The position numbers and the translations under genes were made by a program. This document shows, one piece after another, positions 37,201-44,857 of a stretch of DNA of 64,000 bases. The notes beneath the pieces were generated by a model. The model saw only the letters and a program-made list of their open reading frames with translations. It was not told where the DNA came from and made no database searches. Source of the stretch: Croceimicrobium sp963977415 (GTDB lineage: Bacteria > Bacteroidota > Bacteroidia > Flavobacteriales > Schleiferiaceae); contig CAXBOS010000006.1 of assembly GCA_963977415.1 (NCBI GenBank), positions 152,507-216,506 on the forward strand, given 5' to 3'. Position 1 is the stretch's first letter. The number at the start of each line of letters is the position of its first letter.

Positions 37201-37345
37201 TATCGGTGCTTCGGCCTTGGGTGGTATGTTATTCGGAACCGTTTTCGGAGTAATTGTCGTGCCCGGACTCTATTATTTCTTTGCCAGCCTTGCTAAAGGC
37301 CGCACGCTTATCCGCGACGAAGACGAACGCCCACTAACCGAATAA
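34202..37345 (+). CDS. RND multidrug efflux transporter, HAE1/AcrB type
   Basis: This 1047-residue proton-driven pump starts with the canonical FKRFIHRPVLAIVISVIIVF. It shows the AcrB-type porter loops and twelve expected transmembrane helices in two halves. Helix 4 has the proton-relay aspartates in IGIVVDDAIVVVEAV; the second-half counterpart is LIMLVGLLGKNAVLIVEFAE. The neutral-residue pattern marks it as HAE1 (drug/amphiphile) rather than a heavy-metal CzcA type. It sits between the adaptor and the outer-membrane factor genes. Confidence 0.96.
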   Translation: MFKRFIHRPVLAIVISVIIVFVGSLAIKQLPISQFPQIAPTTVNIFIAYPGASAEVLVNSTLITLENSINGVQGLRYMATDATSAGEATLSLIFEPGTDPNQAVIRVKTRVDQVMPLLPDLVQREGVIITPIQPSMLMYVNLYAKDESMDEKYLYNYADVKMIPEINRIHGVARTQILGSRKYAMRVWLNPDRMRAYNISTEEVMEALQEQSIVGRPGRLGTSSGIQAQSLEYVLTYKGRFNKPEEYENIIVRANAEGESVHLHDVAKVELGSEFFDIYSSLDGHPSAAIVLKQNFGSNASEVIENVKEKLEELKADFPPGMDYKISYDVSKFLDASIEQVIHTLRDAFFLVALVVFIFLGDWRSTLIPILAVPVSLIGAFFVIQFFGLSINLVTLFALVLAIGIVVDDAIVVVEAVHAKMHEKNLSPFNAVKEVLGEISGAIIAITAVMVSVFLPISFMSGPVGTFYRQFSITMASSIVISAIIALTLTPVLCAMLLKNNHGKPKKRNLLNRSLDGFNRSFDKLTGAYAGLLKRIVNRRVVTFSILIAFGLGILFENQILPTGFIPSEDQGTIYGIIQTPPGATLERTNEVAQRLQKICEEIDGVESVSSLAGYEIMTEGRGSNAGTCLINLKPWSEREHSVTEIMEELEEKSKALGSIIEFFEPPAIPGFGSSGGFSMRLLDKTSTTDYQEFDKINKQFLEDLGKRPELSGLFTFFAANYPQYELIFDNELAMQKGVSIGKAMENLDILIGSTYEQGFIRFGRFFKVYVQSDPKFRRLPTDVLNLFVRNDEGDMVPYSAFMRMEKKQGPNEITRYNMYNSAAIRGLPAKGYTTAEAIDAIREVAESTLPRGYDIAWEGLSFDEANRGNESLYVFLIVLIFVYLVLAAQYESFIIPLSVIFSLPVGVFGSFLLLKLMGLDNDIYAQIGLIMLVGLLGKNAVLIVEFAEMERQKGASVFDAAIEGAKVRFRPILMTSFAFIAGLIPLILASGAGAIGNRTIGASALGGMLFGTVFGVIVVPGLYYFFASLAKGRTLIRDEDERPLTE

Positions 37346-37355
37346 TTTTAATAAG

Positions 37356-38794
37356 ATGTTTAAGTATAAATTTTTCAATCTCCTTTTTTTAGGCTTATCT
37401 GCATTAAGCATATACAGCTGTAAAGGTCCCACCTTGCTCGAAAAGCCCGCGGGTGCTACAATGCCCGATAGCTTTAGCAAGACTGAGGAAACTGTAGATA
37501 GCACCAATATAGCGCAGTTAAACTGGCAGGAATACTTTCAAGATCCTGTGCTTATCTCCCTGATAGACACGGCTCTTAAAAACAACCAAGAGTTAAATAT
37601 CAGTCTGCAAGAAATTGCCATCCACAAAAATGAGGTTCAAGCCCGTAGAGGCGAGTATCTCCCCTTTGTGGGTTTAAATGCTGGCGCAGGATTGGATAAA
37701 CCTGGCCGCTATACCAGTAAAGGTGCCAATGATGCCACTACCGATATTGCTCCCGGAACACCCACACCTGATCCTCTTTCAGATTTTTACTTTGGCGCTT
37801 TTGCCAGCTGGGAAATCGATATTTGGTCGAAGCTGCACAATGCCAAAGACGCTGCTGCTAAACGCTATTTAGCTAGTATTGAAGGTCAGCGTTTTATGAT
37901 TACCAATTTGGTAGCGGAAATTGCGCAAGACTATTATGAACTAATAGTTCTTGATCGGCAGTTGGAAATAGTAGAGCAAAACATCACTTTACAAAGTGCT
38001 GCTCTTCGTACCGTAAAGCTCCAAAAGGCCTCATCTAAGGTAACTGAGTTAGCGGTAAAGCGTTTTGAAGCGCAACTCTTAAATACCAAGAGTTTGCAAT
38101 TTGGCATCAAACAAAGTATAACGGAAACAAGCAATCATCTGAACTTCCTATTGGGGCGTTATCCACAAGAAATTCCCCGCAGTCCTAGTTCCTTAGATCT
38201 AATTATTCCCGATACCGTGTATGCCGGATTGCCTGCCCAGCTTCTGGCTAACCGCCCCGATATTCGTGCGGCAGAACAAAAAGTACAGGCGGCTAAATTA
38301 GATCTCAAGGTGGCGAAGGCGAACTTTTACCCTAGCCTCGACCTTAGTGCCGGTCTCGGTTATCAGGCTTTTAAGCCGAGTTTCCTGCTCAACTCGCCCC
38401 AGTCCTTACTCTATAATTTTGCCGGCGATTTAGGCGCTCCTTTAATTAATAGAAGGGCTATAAAAGCAACCTATTACAATGCGAATGCAAAGCAAATTCA
38501 GGCCCTGTACGAGTATGAAGCAACGGTTTTACAAGCCTATGTTGAGGTGATTAATGAGCTCAGTAGAATTCAAAATTTACAGTCGAGCTACCTAAATCGG
38601 CGGAAGTGAGTGCCCTTAATAGTTCGGTGAAAATATCCAATAGTCTCTTCCAGTCGGCCCGCGCTGATTATATGGAGGTGCTATTAACACAACGTGAAGC
38701 GCTACAATCGCGCTTCGAATTAATTGAGACTAAAAAGCAACAGATTGGAGCCATGGTAAATATTTACCGGGCCTTAGGAGGGGGTTGGAAATAA
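37356..38794 (+). pseudogene. NodT/OprM-type outer-membrane efflux channel, frameshifted near the 3' end
   Basis: The first frame (37356-38609) encodes 417 residues: a lipoprotein signal (LGLSALSIYSC), two OEP repeats (DYYELIVLDRQLEIVEQNIT; LLANRPDIRAAEQKVQAAKL), and then a stop after LQSSYLNRRK. The next frame carries the missing end of the family (KSAEVSALNSSVKISNSLFQ, RADYMEVLLTQREALQS, ending ALGGGWK) and reaches a stop at 38794. The switch is at an A run near 38593-38596 (CTAAATCGG), where one extra A restores L-K-S-A-E. It is either a real 1-bp loss or a sequencing error. Without the repair the channel lacks its last ~65 residues. Confidence 0.85.
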
Positions 38795-38824
38795 GTATTT
38801 TTTCATGATTCTTTGATTGATTAA

Positions 38825-38853
38825 GGGAGCTCAAGCAATTGATCTCCCTTTTT
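38825..38853 (+). terminator. Terminator of the RND efflux operon
   Basis: The hairpin GGGAGCTCAA-GCAA-TTGATCTCCC (one internal mismatch) is followed by TTTTT, 30 bp after the end of the restored outer-membrane channel frame. Confidence 0.8.
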
Positions 38854-39010
38854 CTTTGCATCGAAGTGGTTTAATATTAATTGGGCTGAGCCTTTTCAAG
38901 TGTAGGCCTTATCTTTAAGCCGTTTAATTTTACCCAAATTTTGCTCGCGCTTGCGCAGATAGCTAAGTCGAGCTTTTAAGCTCCAAAACAAGCATATTCT
39001 ATAATAAATC

Positions 39011-39472
39011 ATGGCATTTAACATCGTCCTCTTCGAACCAGAAATTCCCAATAATACAGGCAATATCGGCAGACTAAGTCTTGGCTCTGGCTCTAAATTA
39101 CACTTGGTTAAACCCTTCGGCTTTGAGCTAAACGATGCTCGTTTAAAAAGAGCTGGCCTCGACTATTGGCAACACCTTTCTGTGACCATTTATGAGAGCG
39201 TGGCTGACTTTTATGAAAAAAATCCGGCGGGCAATTTTGTTTACCTCTCCAGTCATGGCAAAAAAGACTATTGCGAAATTGACTATACCGACGACATGTT
39301 TCTGATTTTCGGAAAAGAGTCTAAAGGGCTCGATGAACATATCCTTCAAGAAAACGTAGAGCGCAGCTATCACATCCCCATTTATAGCGAACATATTCGT
39401 AGTTTTAACCTCGCCAATGCGGTGGCCATTGTGGTGTACGAAGGGATACGAAGTCTTAAAACAAAGCTCTAG
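39011..39472 (+). CDS. trmL: tRNA (cytidine/uridine-34-2'-O)-methyltransferase TrmL
   Basis: This 153-residue SPOUT methyltransferase shows the family start NIVLFEPEIPNNTGNIGRLS. The knot motifs are present: LIFGKESKGLDEHIL for AdoMet binding and IPIYSEHIRSFNLANAVAIV. It methylates the wobble ribose of certain leucine tRNAs using S-adenosylmethionine. The length is normal. It stands alone between the efflux terminator and the DUF6122 gene. Confidence 0.95.
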   Translation: MAFNIVLFEPEIPNNTGNIGRLSLGSGSKLHLVKPFGFELNDARLKRAGLDYWQHLSVTIYESVADFYEKNPAGNFVYLSSHGKKDYCEIDYTDDMFLIFGKESKGLDEHILQENVERSYHIPIYSEHIRSFNLANAVAIVVYEGIRSLKTKL

Positions 39473-39641
39473 TTAGTGCCAAACATAACTGTTTTAGGTT
39501 TGCATAATTTTTCACTCTCGGTAGATGCCCAGCACTAAGAACTGATCCGAAAGAAGATCGCTATCTTCTATCTTTACGCAGCCTCTTTGCCCAATATCGT
39601 CGATAAATTACAATCCCATTCAAGGTGTTAATCTTAATTTA

Positions 39642-40028
39642 ATGCAGACTTTTGTTCACTACTTTTTACATTTTGGCTTTCCCCTCTTTATGGCCGTGGT
39701 GTTTTTTAAAAAAGATTGGAAGAAAGTATATCTCATTCTAATTGCCACCATGTTAGTGGACTTAGACCATTTGTTTGCAGACCCTATTTTTCAAGCCAAT
39801 AGATGCAGCATCAATTTTCACTTTCTGCATAGCTATTATGCCATGCTGCTTTACGTGGTATTGCTTTTCTTCCGGAGGCCTTTTAATATTATTGGTATTG
39901 GCTTGCTCTTCCACATGTTTACCGATTATATCGATTGCTTAATGATGTTTTCCCGCTGCCGCGAATGTTTGCAAGACTCTCCTGCCATAGAGCTTTTAAA
40001 TTGGACGGGGAGATTGCTGGGTTTTTAA
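39642..40028 (+). CDS. DUF6122 family small membrane protein
   Basis: This 128-residue, very hydrophobic protein has about four membrane helices. Its pattern resembles the Bacteroidota DUF6122 family: FVHYFLHFGFPLFMAVVFFK, MLVDLDHLFADPIF with an aspartate/histidine pair, RCSINFHFLHSYYAM, and HMFTDYIDC. Conserved D/H residues in LVDLDHL and HMFTDY could bind metal, but no function is known. It is a monocistronic gene. Confidence 0.78.
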   Translation: MQTFVHYFLHFGFPLFMAVVFFKKDWKKVYLILIATMLVDLDHLFADPIFQANRCSINFHFLHSYYAMLLYVVLLFFRRPFNIIGIGLLFHMFTDYIDCLMMFSRCRECLQDSPAIELLNWTGRLLGF

Positions 40029-40110
40029 AGCTCTATGATTAAGTCCAACCTTTCTTTTGGCTAAATTCGCTTGATTCGTAAGCACTCTTTTTTATCCTAA
40101 AACCTAGCTA

Positions 40111-40524
40111 TTGGAACTTGTAACGCTAAAAACATTCGACAATTTAATGGAGGCGCATCTGATTAAGTCGAAACTCGAAAGTGAAGATCTCCCCTGTTTT
40201 CTCTTTGATGAAAACATTATGGCACTAAACCCTTTGTACAACTATACAGTTGACGGAATAAAACTTAAGGTTAATAAATTTGACCTTGAAAAAGCTCAAG
40301 AAATTTTGAGTGCAATAGATCGTACGCCCATAACAACTAGCGATGATCATGTACTTAGCTGCCCCAAATGTCAGTCGCAAAATCTTCATAACCGTTTTAA
40401 ATCCATGAAGGGTTTTAAAGGAATAATTTCTGCCATAGTTGCCTTGGCATTGATCGTTTTCCCAATTTATTATGAGCTGTTATACCAATGCAAAGACTGC
40501 GGACATAGTTTCAAGCAGGCCTAA
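40111..40524 (+). CDS. DUF2007-type protein with zinc ribbon and membrane helix
   Basis: The frame starts with TTG at 40111 and gives 137 residues. It has an N-terminal DUF2007-like (putative signal-transducing) domain with LKTFDNLMEAHLIKSKLESE and LKVNKFDLEKAQEIL. A four-cysteine ribbon follows, split as CPKC near residue 90 and CKDC near residue 129, around one hydrophobic helix (IISAIVALALIVFPIYYELL). The TTG start is supported because the family motif begins immediately and no ATG lies nearby. Its role is unknown. Confidence 0.75.
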   Translation: MELVTLKTFDNLMEAHLIKSKLESEDLPCFLFDENIMALNPLYNYTVDGIKLKVNKFDLEKAQEILSAIDRTPITTSDDHVLSCPKCQSQNLHNRFKSMKGFKGIISAIVALALIVFPIYYELLYQCKDCGHSFKQA

Positions 40525-40641
40525 ATAGGTATTAGCCTTACTTTGTGCCTTCATGCTTAATCTTAGAAGTTTTGAAACGCAGTGATTATATTTAACCCAT
40601 TAATGCTGCCTAATATCAAAGACTTACGCGACATCCCCTAC

Positions 40642-41343
40642 ATGAACTGCATCTCCTGTAACACCGACCACAACTCTAATTTCTGCCCTAATTGCGGTGA
40701 AAAAGCCGGTATTAAAAAGATCACTTTTAGGTCTATTGCTACCGACAGCTTTAGCAGTATAACCACCATGGATAAGGGCTTTTTGTTTAACCTTAAAATG
40801 CTTCTTCTTAACCCCAGGTCTATTACTATCGAGTATATTCTCGGTAAACGAAAAGGGATATTAAACCCCATTTCCTTCTTAATTCTCTCGGTTTCCCTCT
40901 ATTTAATTTTGGAAGGCCTTTTAAAAGTGCCCAAAGAGATAGGCAGCGAAAACAAAGTCCCTGAAACTTACATGGGACAAGTGGCCTTTACGGGAGGACT
41001 ATACCTCCACAAGTACTTCAAGTATTTCTGGGTATTAGCAATTATACCCTTAGGCCTCTCTACTCGCTTGCTTTTTGGCAAGTATAATTTTACTGAGCAC
41101 CTTACAATCAATGCTTTTATTCTCGGACAAGCAACCATGGTGGGACTGCTAGCGCATATTATTTTAAGAACGAATTTGGTTTTTAACCCCTTCGTATATG
41201 CGGTATTATTAGTTTTGACTTTTCGAGTCTTTCTCACTAAAAATGAAGGCTTCGAAAGCTTTTTCAAAGCCCTTTTGGTGGTACTTTTTTTTATAATTGA
41301 GCTGCTTGCCATTGCTTTGGGCTTGGGAGTTATTTTTATTTAA
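40642..41343 (+). CDS. DUF3667 domain membrane protein
   Basis: From the ATG at 40642 (233 residues) the protein opens with the DUF3667 zinc-ribbon (NCISCNTDHNSNFCPNCGEK). The conserved amphipathic stretch FNLKMLLLNPRSITIEYILG follows, then about five membrane helices. This is a common Bacteroidota family of unknown function. In-frame starts at 40603 (ATG) and 40582 (GTG) are possible, but the cysteine ribbon normally lies at the very N-terminus. Confidence 0.82.
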   Translation: MNCISCNTDHNSNFCPNCGEKAGIKKITFRSIATDSFSSITTMDKGFLFNLKMLLLNPRSITIEYILGKRKGILNPISFLILSVSLYLILEGLLKVPKEIGSENKVPETYMGQVAFTGGLYLHKYFKYFWVLAIIPLGLSTRLLFGKYNFTEHLTINAFILGQATMVGLLAHIILRTNLVFNPFVYAVLLVLTFRVFLTKNEGFESFFKALLVVLFFIIELLAIALGLGVIFI

Positions 41344-41562
41344 AATCGCCCCTTAAATAAAGTAAGGTAGATGTGAAATTAGGCATCTGCCAAGGAGCAA
41401 AAAAACCTAAACTATTTGTCTGAGCAATACTCACTGCTCTATAATTAGCGCACACTATCAAGTAAAAGAAAGTACTTTTGCCCTTCCAAAAAGTAGTTTA
41501 AGTACCGAAATTGATGGGTAAAATTAAACTCTTCTCGCGGAGACAACTAAAAATCCCACTCG

Positions 41563-41793
41563 ATGAAAATACCCGCCAAGTTTCGCATGCTTGTCTTTCC
41601 TTTTTTAATGACCTTTTCTATCGGTATCAGCCTTTCCGGTATTCTACTATTTGTGCGAGAAGGTTTCGTGGATGATTTTTTCCAAAAATGGATGTCTAAC
41701 TTTATTAGCACTTGGCTTATTGTGCTACCAGTGGCATTGGTTGTTATCCCAATTGTAAATAGAATCACTGATGCCATTGTAGAAAAACAGTAG
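41563..41793 (+). CDS. DUF2798 family small membrane protein
   Basis: This 76-residue protein has two membrane helices and the typical DUF2798 pattern (FPFLMTFSIGISLSGILLF, then FISTWLIVLPVALVVIP). Such genes often sit next to regulators of efflux or stress responses. Here it lies 128 bp upstream of the OhrR-type operon and is separated from it by the palindrome at 41880-41906. A minus-strand frame over the same bases is a shadow. Confidence 0.8.
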   Translation: MKIPAKFRMLVFPFLMTFSIGISLSGILLFVREGFVDDFFQKWMSNFISTWLIVLPVALVVIPIVNRITDAIVEKQ

Positions 41794-41879
41794 GCAGCTC
41801 ACCATTTTTCGCATTTATAACTTATCGAAGAACTCTATACCCTTATGTCTCTTACTGAATCTAAAAGCCTCACATTTGC

Positions 41880-41906
41880 ATCGCACACGATTTAATTTTG
41901 TGCGAT
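41880..41906. promoter_or_regulatory. Candidate operator of the OhrR/MarR regulator
   Basis: A perfect 8-bp inverted repeat, ATCGCACA ... TGTGCGAT, is separated by 11 bases of A/T-rich core (CGATTTAATTT). It lies 15 bp before the DoxX start codon, where bound repressor would block transcription. MarR/OhrR proteins typically bind such AT-centred palindromes, and the second gene of this operon encodes one. Confidence 0.7.
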
Positions 41907-41921
41907 TAAAAAACAGGCCTT

Positions 41922-42356
41922 ATGGCAAAAGCAGATCAAACCAATCACGTACAGAATATATTTCGCATTGTACTCGCGCTTTTTATGATTTTTGCGGGCT
42001 TCAGTCATCTCACCTTTAACCGCATCGATTTTCAAGCCCAAGTTCCCGACTGGCTGCCAATGACTAAAGACCTGGTGGTGATTCTTTCAGGAATCTTAGA
42101 AATGGCTATTGGCCTCTGCCTTCTCCTTTGGAAAAATCAAAGAGCTCGCATCGGCTGGGCCTTGGCGCTATTCTTCGTCTTAGTTTTCCCTGGAAACATT
42201 GCCCAATACCTCGATGGCAAAGATGCCTTTGGTGTTCTCGATTCGGATCGTGCCCGACTGATTCGCCTATTCTTCCAACCCCTTTTAATCGTTTGGGCAG
42301 TTTGGTCTACCGGTGCATGGAAAGCATGGTCTAACTCAAAAAATAGCGAAGCATGA
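41922..42356 (+). CDS. DoxX-family membrane protein
   Basis: This 144-residue four-helix membrane protein matches the DoxX family (FRIVLALFMIFAGFSHLTF, VVILSGILEMAIGLCLLLW, ALALFFVLVFPGNIAQYL). DoxX-like proteins are linked to redox metabolism and sometimes to oxidative-stress complexes; no catalytic residues are obvious. It is the first gene of a five-gene operon behind a palindromic operator, and it overlaps the regulator gene by 4 bp (ATGA). Confidence 0.85.
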   Translation: MAKADQTNHVQNIFRIVLALFMIFAGFSHLTFNRIDFQAQVPDWLPMTKDLVVILSGILEMAIGLCLLLWKNQRARIGWALALFFVLVFPGNIAQYLDGKDAFGVLDSDRARLIRLFFQPLLIVWAVWSTGAWKAWSNSKNSEA

Positions 42357-42823
42357 AAAAACAAAATCCATTAAAACTCGAGCAACAAATTTGCTTCCCC
42401 ATATATTCTGTTTCACGCCTAATTACCAAGGCCTACAAGCCACATCTCGAAAAAATGGGCCTCACGTATCCCCAATACCTCGTGCTTTTAGTGCTTTGGG
42501 AACACATAGAGTTGTCGGTCAATCAAATTGGAGAAAAGCTAATGCTCAACACCAACACGCTTTCCCCGCTGATTAAGCGCATGGAAAAAACCGGTCTGCT
42601 ACAGCGCAATCGCTCTGAAAAAGATGAGCGCACGGTAATGGTAAGCCTCACCGAAAAAGGCCTATCTTATCAGTCAGAGGCCATGCCCATTCCCGAAAAA
42701 TTGCTGCACTCACTCCTTTCGGAAGAAGTGCAACTTACCGAAGTGATGCTTTTGAAAGACACCCTCGATAAATGGATCACAATCCTATCTAAAAAACCTG
42801 AAAATCAATCTAATAATTTATAA
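42353..42823 (+). CDS. OhrR-type MarR family transcriptional regulator
   Basis: This 156-residue winged-helix protein starts with the OhrR signature QQICFPIYSVSRLITKAYKP, in which C14 corresponds to the peroxide-reactive cysteine. The rest follows the family: LTYPQYLVLLVLWEH, the recognition helix in LMLNTNTLSPLIKRMEKTGL, and the wing RNRSEKDERTVMVSL. It should repress in the reduced state and release DNA when C14 is oxidised or alkylated. The operon it sits in encodes reductases suited to reactive carbonyls, so autorepression through the palindrome 5' of doxX is the obvious model. Confidence 0.9.
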   Translation: MKKQNPLKLEQQICFPIYSVSRLITKAYKPHLEKMGLTYPQYLVLLVLWEHIELSVNQIGEKLMLNTNTLSPLIKRMEKTGLLQRNRSEKDERTVMVSLTEKGLSYQSEAMPIPEKLLHSLLSEEVQLTEVMLLKDTLDKWITILSKKPENQSNNL

Positions 42824-42833
42824 AATCAAATAC

Positions 42834-43829
42834 ATGAAAGCTTTACAAATCACACAATATGGTGTAATCAGCGAAAGCTTGGCCATTAAAACTATTGCTA
42901 AACCTAGCCTACAAAATAAAGACGTATTAATTGCGGTAAAAGCCGCTTCCCTAAACCCCATCGACTATAAAATTGTGGGCGGTTATTTAAAAGAAATGAT
43001 CGCTTTAGACTTACCCGCCACCATCGCCTACGATGTGAGTGGAGTAATCGTTGAAAAAGGCAGTGAGGTAGAAAGTTTTGAAATTGGTGACGAGGTCTAT
43101 GCCCGCGTACCACAAGAACAAATGGGTACCGTAGCCGAGTTTGTTGCAGTCAATAGCGAAGTAATCGCCTTAAAGCCCAGCAACCTTTCTTTTGAAGAAG
43201 CCTCTGCCTTGCCTTTAGCGGGGTTAACCGCCATTCAGGCCTTGGAAAGAGTGGGAATTAAAAAAGACGACCGCGTATTAATTCACGCGGGTTCTGGCGG
43301 CGTGGGTAGCTTCGCTATTCAGTATGCCAAACACAAAGGGGCTATCGTTTACACCACTACTAGCACTAAAAATGTAGACTGGGTAAAGGCGCTAGGCGCA
43401 GATCGGGTAATCGATTATAAAAAAGAAAATTATAAAGAAGTCGCTAATAAGCTAGATATCGTTTTCGATACCCTGGGAGGCGATTATACCCTCGATGCTT
43501 TTGAAATAATCAAGGAAGGAGGCAAAGTAAGTTCCATTGCTGGCTCTGCTCCCGACGAGGAAACAGCGCAAATGATGGGTATGAAAGATTATCAATTACC
43601 CGAACATTTAGCGGCTTTAATTCAAAAGAAATCGGCAGTTTACAAACTGACCTGGATGCAGCCTAATGGTGAACAGTTACAATTAATTAAAAGCCTGGTA
43701 GAAGCCGGAACAATCAAGCCTATTATCGACTTAATTTATCCTTTTGAAAAAGGAGTGGAAGCCTACGAGCATCTAGCCACCGGCCATGCTCAGGGAAAAG
43801 TAATTATCAGCTTTTCTGCTCATTCTTAA
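42834..43829 (+). CDS. NADP-dependent quinone/enone oxidoreductase (MDR superfamily)
   Basis: This 331-residue zinc-independent medium-chain reductase has a GroES-like N-terminal half (VKAASLNPIDYKIVGG) and a Rossmann NADPH site VLIHAGSGGVGSFAIQYAKH. It resembles zeta-crystallin/QOR-like enzymes that reduce quinones or alpha,beta-unsaturated carbonyls. It starts 10 bp after the regulator gene and shares the operon with a second MDR enzyme and an iron-type dehydrogenase. Confidence 0.9.
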   Translation: MKALQITQYGVISESLAIKTIAKPSLQNKDVLIAVKAASLNPIDYKIVGGYLKEMIALDLPATIAYDVSGVIVEKGSEVESFEIGDEVYARVPQEQMGTVAEFVAVNSEVIALKPSNLSFEEASALPLAGLTAIQALERVGIKKDDRVLIHAGSGGVGSFAIQYAKHKGAIVYTTTSTKNVDWVKALGADRVIDYKKENYKEVANKLDIVFDTLGGDYTLDAFEIIKEGGKVSSIAGSAPDEETAQMMGMKDYQLPEHLAALIQKKSAVYKLTWMQPNGEQLQLIKSLVEAGTIKPIIDLIYPFEKGVEAYEHLATGHAQGKVIISFSAHS

Positions 43830-43838
43830 AAAACGTTT

Positions 43839-44840
43839 ATGCAAACAAGTCAAACTATCCTATTAAAAAAGCGCCCCAAAGGCAAGCCAAGTCTAGAAGA
43901 TTTCGAGTTTACCCACACCGAAATCCCCACCTTAAAAGAAGGTGAGGTTTTACTCAAATCGCTTTACCTTTCGGTAGATCCGTATTTAAGAGGCCGCATG
44001 AGTAATGCTCCCTCCTATATCGCTCCCTTCGAAGTGGGGCAAGCCCTAGAGTCGGGTATTGTGGCCGAAGTTTTAGAGTCAAAAGCAGCAGGCCTTAGAG
44101 CTGGCGATTATGTTTTTGGCGCTTTAGCCTGGAAGGAAGTGCAAGTAAAAGACGCGCACAAACTCACTAAGGTCGATCCTAAAATAGCACCCCTTTCCGC
44201 CTATTTAGGCGTTTTGGGCTTAACTGGCCTCACCGCTTACTTAGGGATGATGGAAATTGGCAAGCCTAAAAAAGGAGAAACGCTTTTGGTTTCGGGTGCC
44301 GCTGGTGCCGTGGGCAGTATCGTGGGACAAATTGGAAAGATTCTCGGTATGCATGTGGTAGGTATTGCGGGTAGCGATGAAAAACTAGCGCTAATGCAAT
44401 CAAAATTCGGTTTCGATGCAGGCATCAATTACAAGACTACCAAAAACATGCGCGAGGCCATCGCTAAGGCCTGTCCCACTGGTGTAGATGTGTACTTTGA
44501 TAATGTAGGCGGTGAAATATCAGAAGCGGTACTATTTAATATTAACAAGTTTTCCCGCACGATAAACTGCGGCGCCATTTCCGTGTATAATAATACCGAA
44601 GCCCCCAAAAGCATTAGCGTACAGTCTTTCCTAGTAAAGAAAAGTTCTTTAATGCAAGGTTTCGTGGTATTCGATTATGCCAATAAACACGCCGCGGCGA
44701 TACAAAAGCTTGCTGCTTGGATGAAGGAAGGAAAATTAACCTATACGGAAACCATTAGAGAAGGATTTGATCAAGTGCCGCAGGCTTTCTTAGACCTTTT
44801 CGAAGGATTGAACCAAGGGAAAATGGTCGTGAAATTATAA
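43839..44840 (+). CDS. NADP-dependent alkenal/enone reductase (PTGR/CurA-like MDR)
   Basis: This 333-residue leukotriene B4 dehydrogenase-like MDR protein has the subfamily blocks LLKSLYLSVDPYLRGRMS, the nucleotide site LLVSGAAGAVGSIVGQIGK and VDVYFDNVGGEISEAVL. Family members reduce the C=C bond of enones and 2-alkenals with NADPH. The gene follows the first MDR gene by 9 bp and precedes the iron-type dehydrogenase by 17 bp. Confidence 0.9.
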   Translation: MQTSQTILLKKRPKGKPSLEDFEFTHTEIPTLKEGEVLLKSLYLSVDPYLRGRMSNAPSYIAPFEVGQALESGIVAEVLESKAAGLRAGDYVFGALAWKEVQVKDAHKLTKVDPKIAPLSAYLGVLGLTGLTAYLGMMEIGKPKKGETLLVSGAAGAVGSIVGQIGKILGMHVVGIAGSDEKLALMQSKFGFDAGINYKTTKNMREAIAKACPTGVDVYFDNVGGEISEAVLFNINKFSRTINCGAISVYNNTEAPKSISVQSFLVKKSSLMQGFVVFDYANKHAAAIQKLAAWMKEGKLTYTETIREGFDQVPQAFLDLFEGLNQGKMVVKL

Positions 44841-44857
44841 ATGAAAATAAAATAAAC

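Noticed and set aside
37356..38794. Programmed ribosomal frameshift in the outer-membrane channel gene
   Set aside because: No slippery heptamer of the known type is seen at CTAAATCGG, and family members need the C-terminus in one frame.
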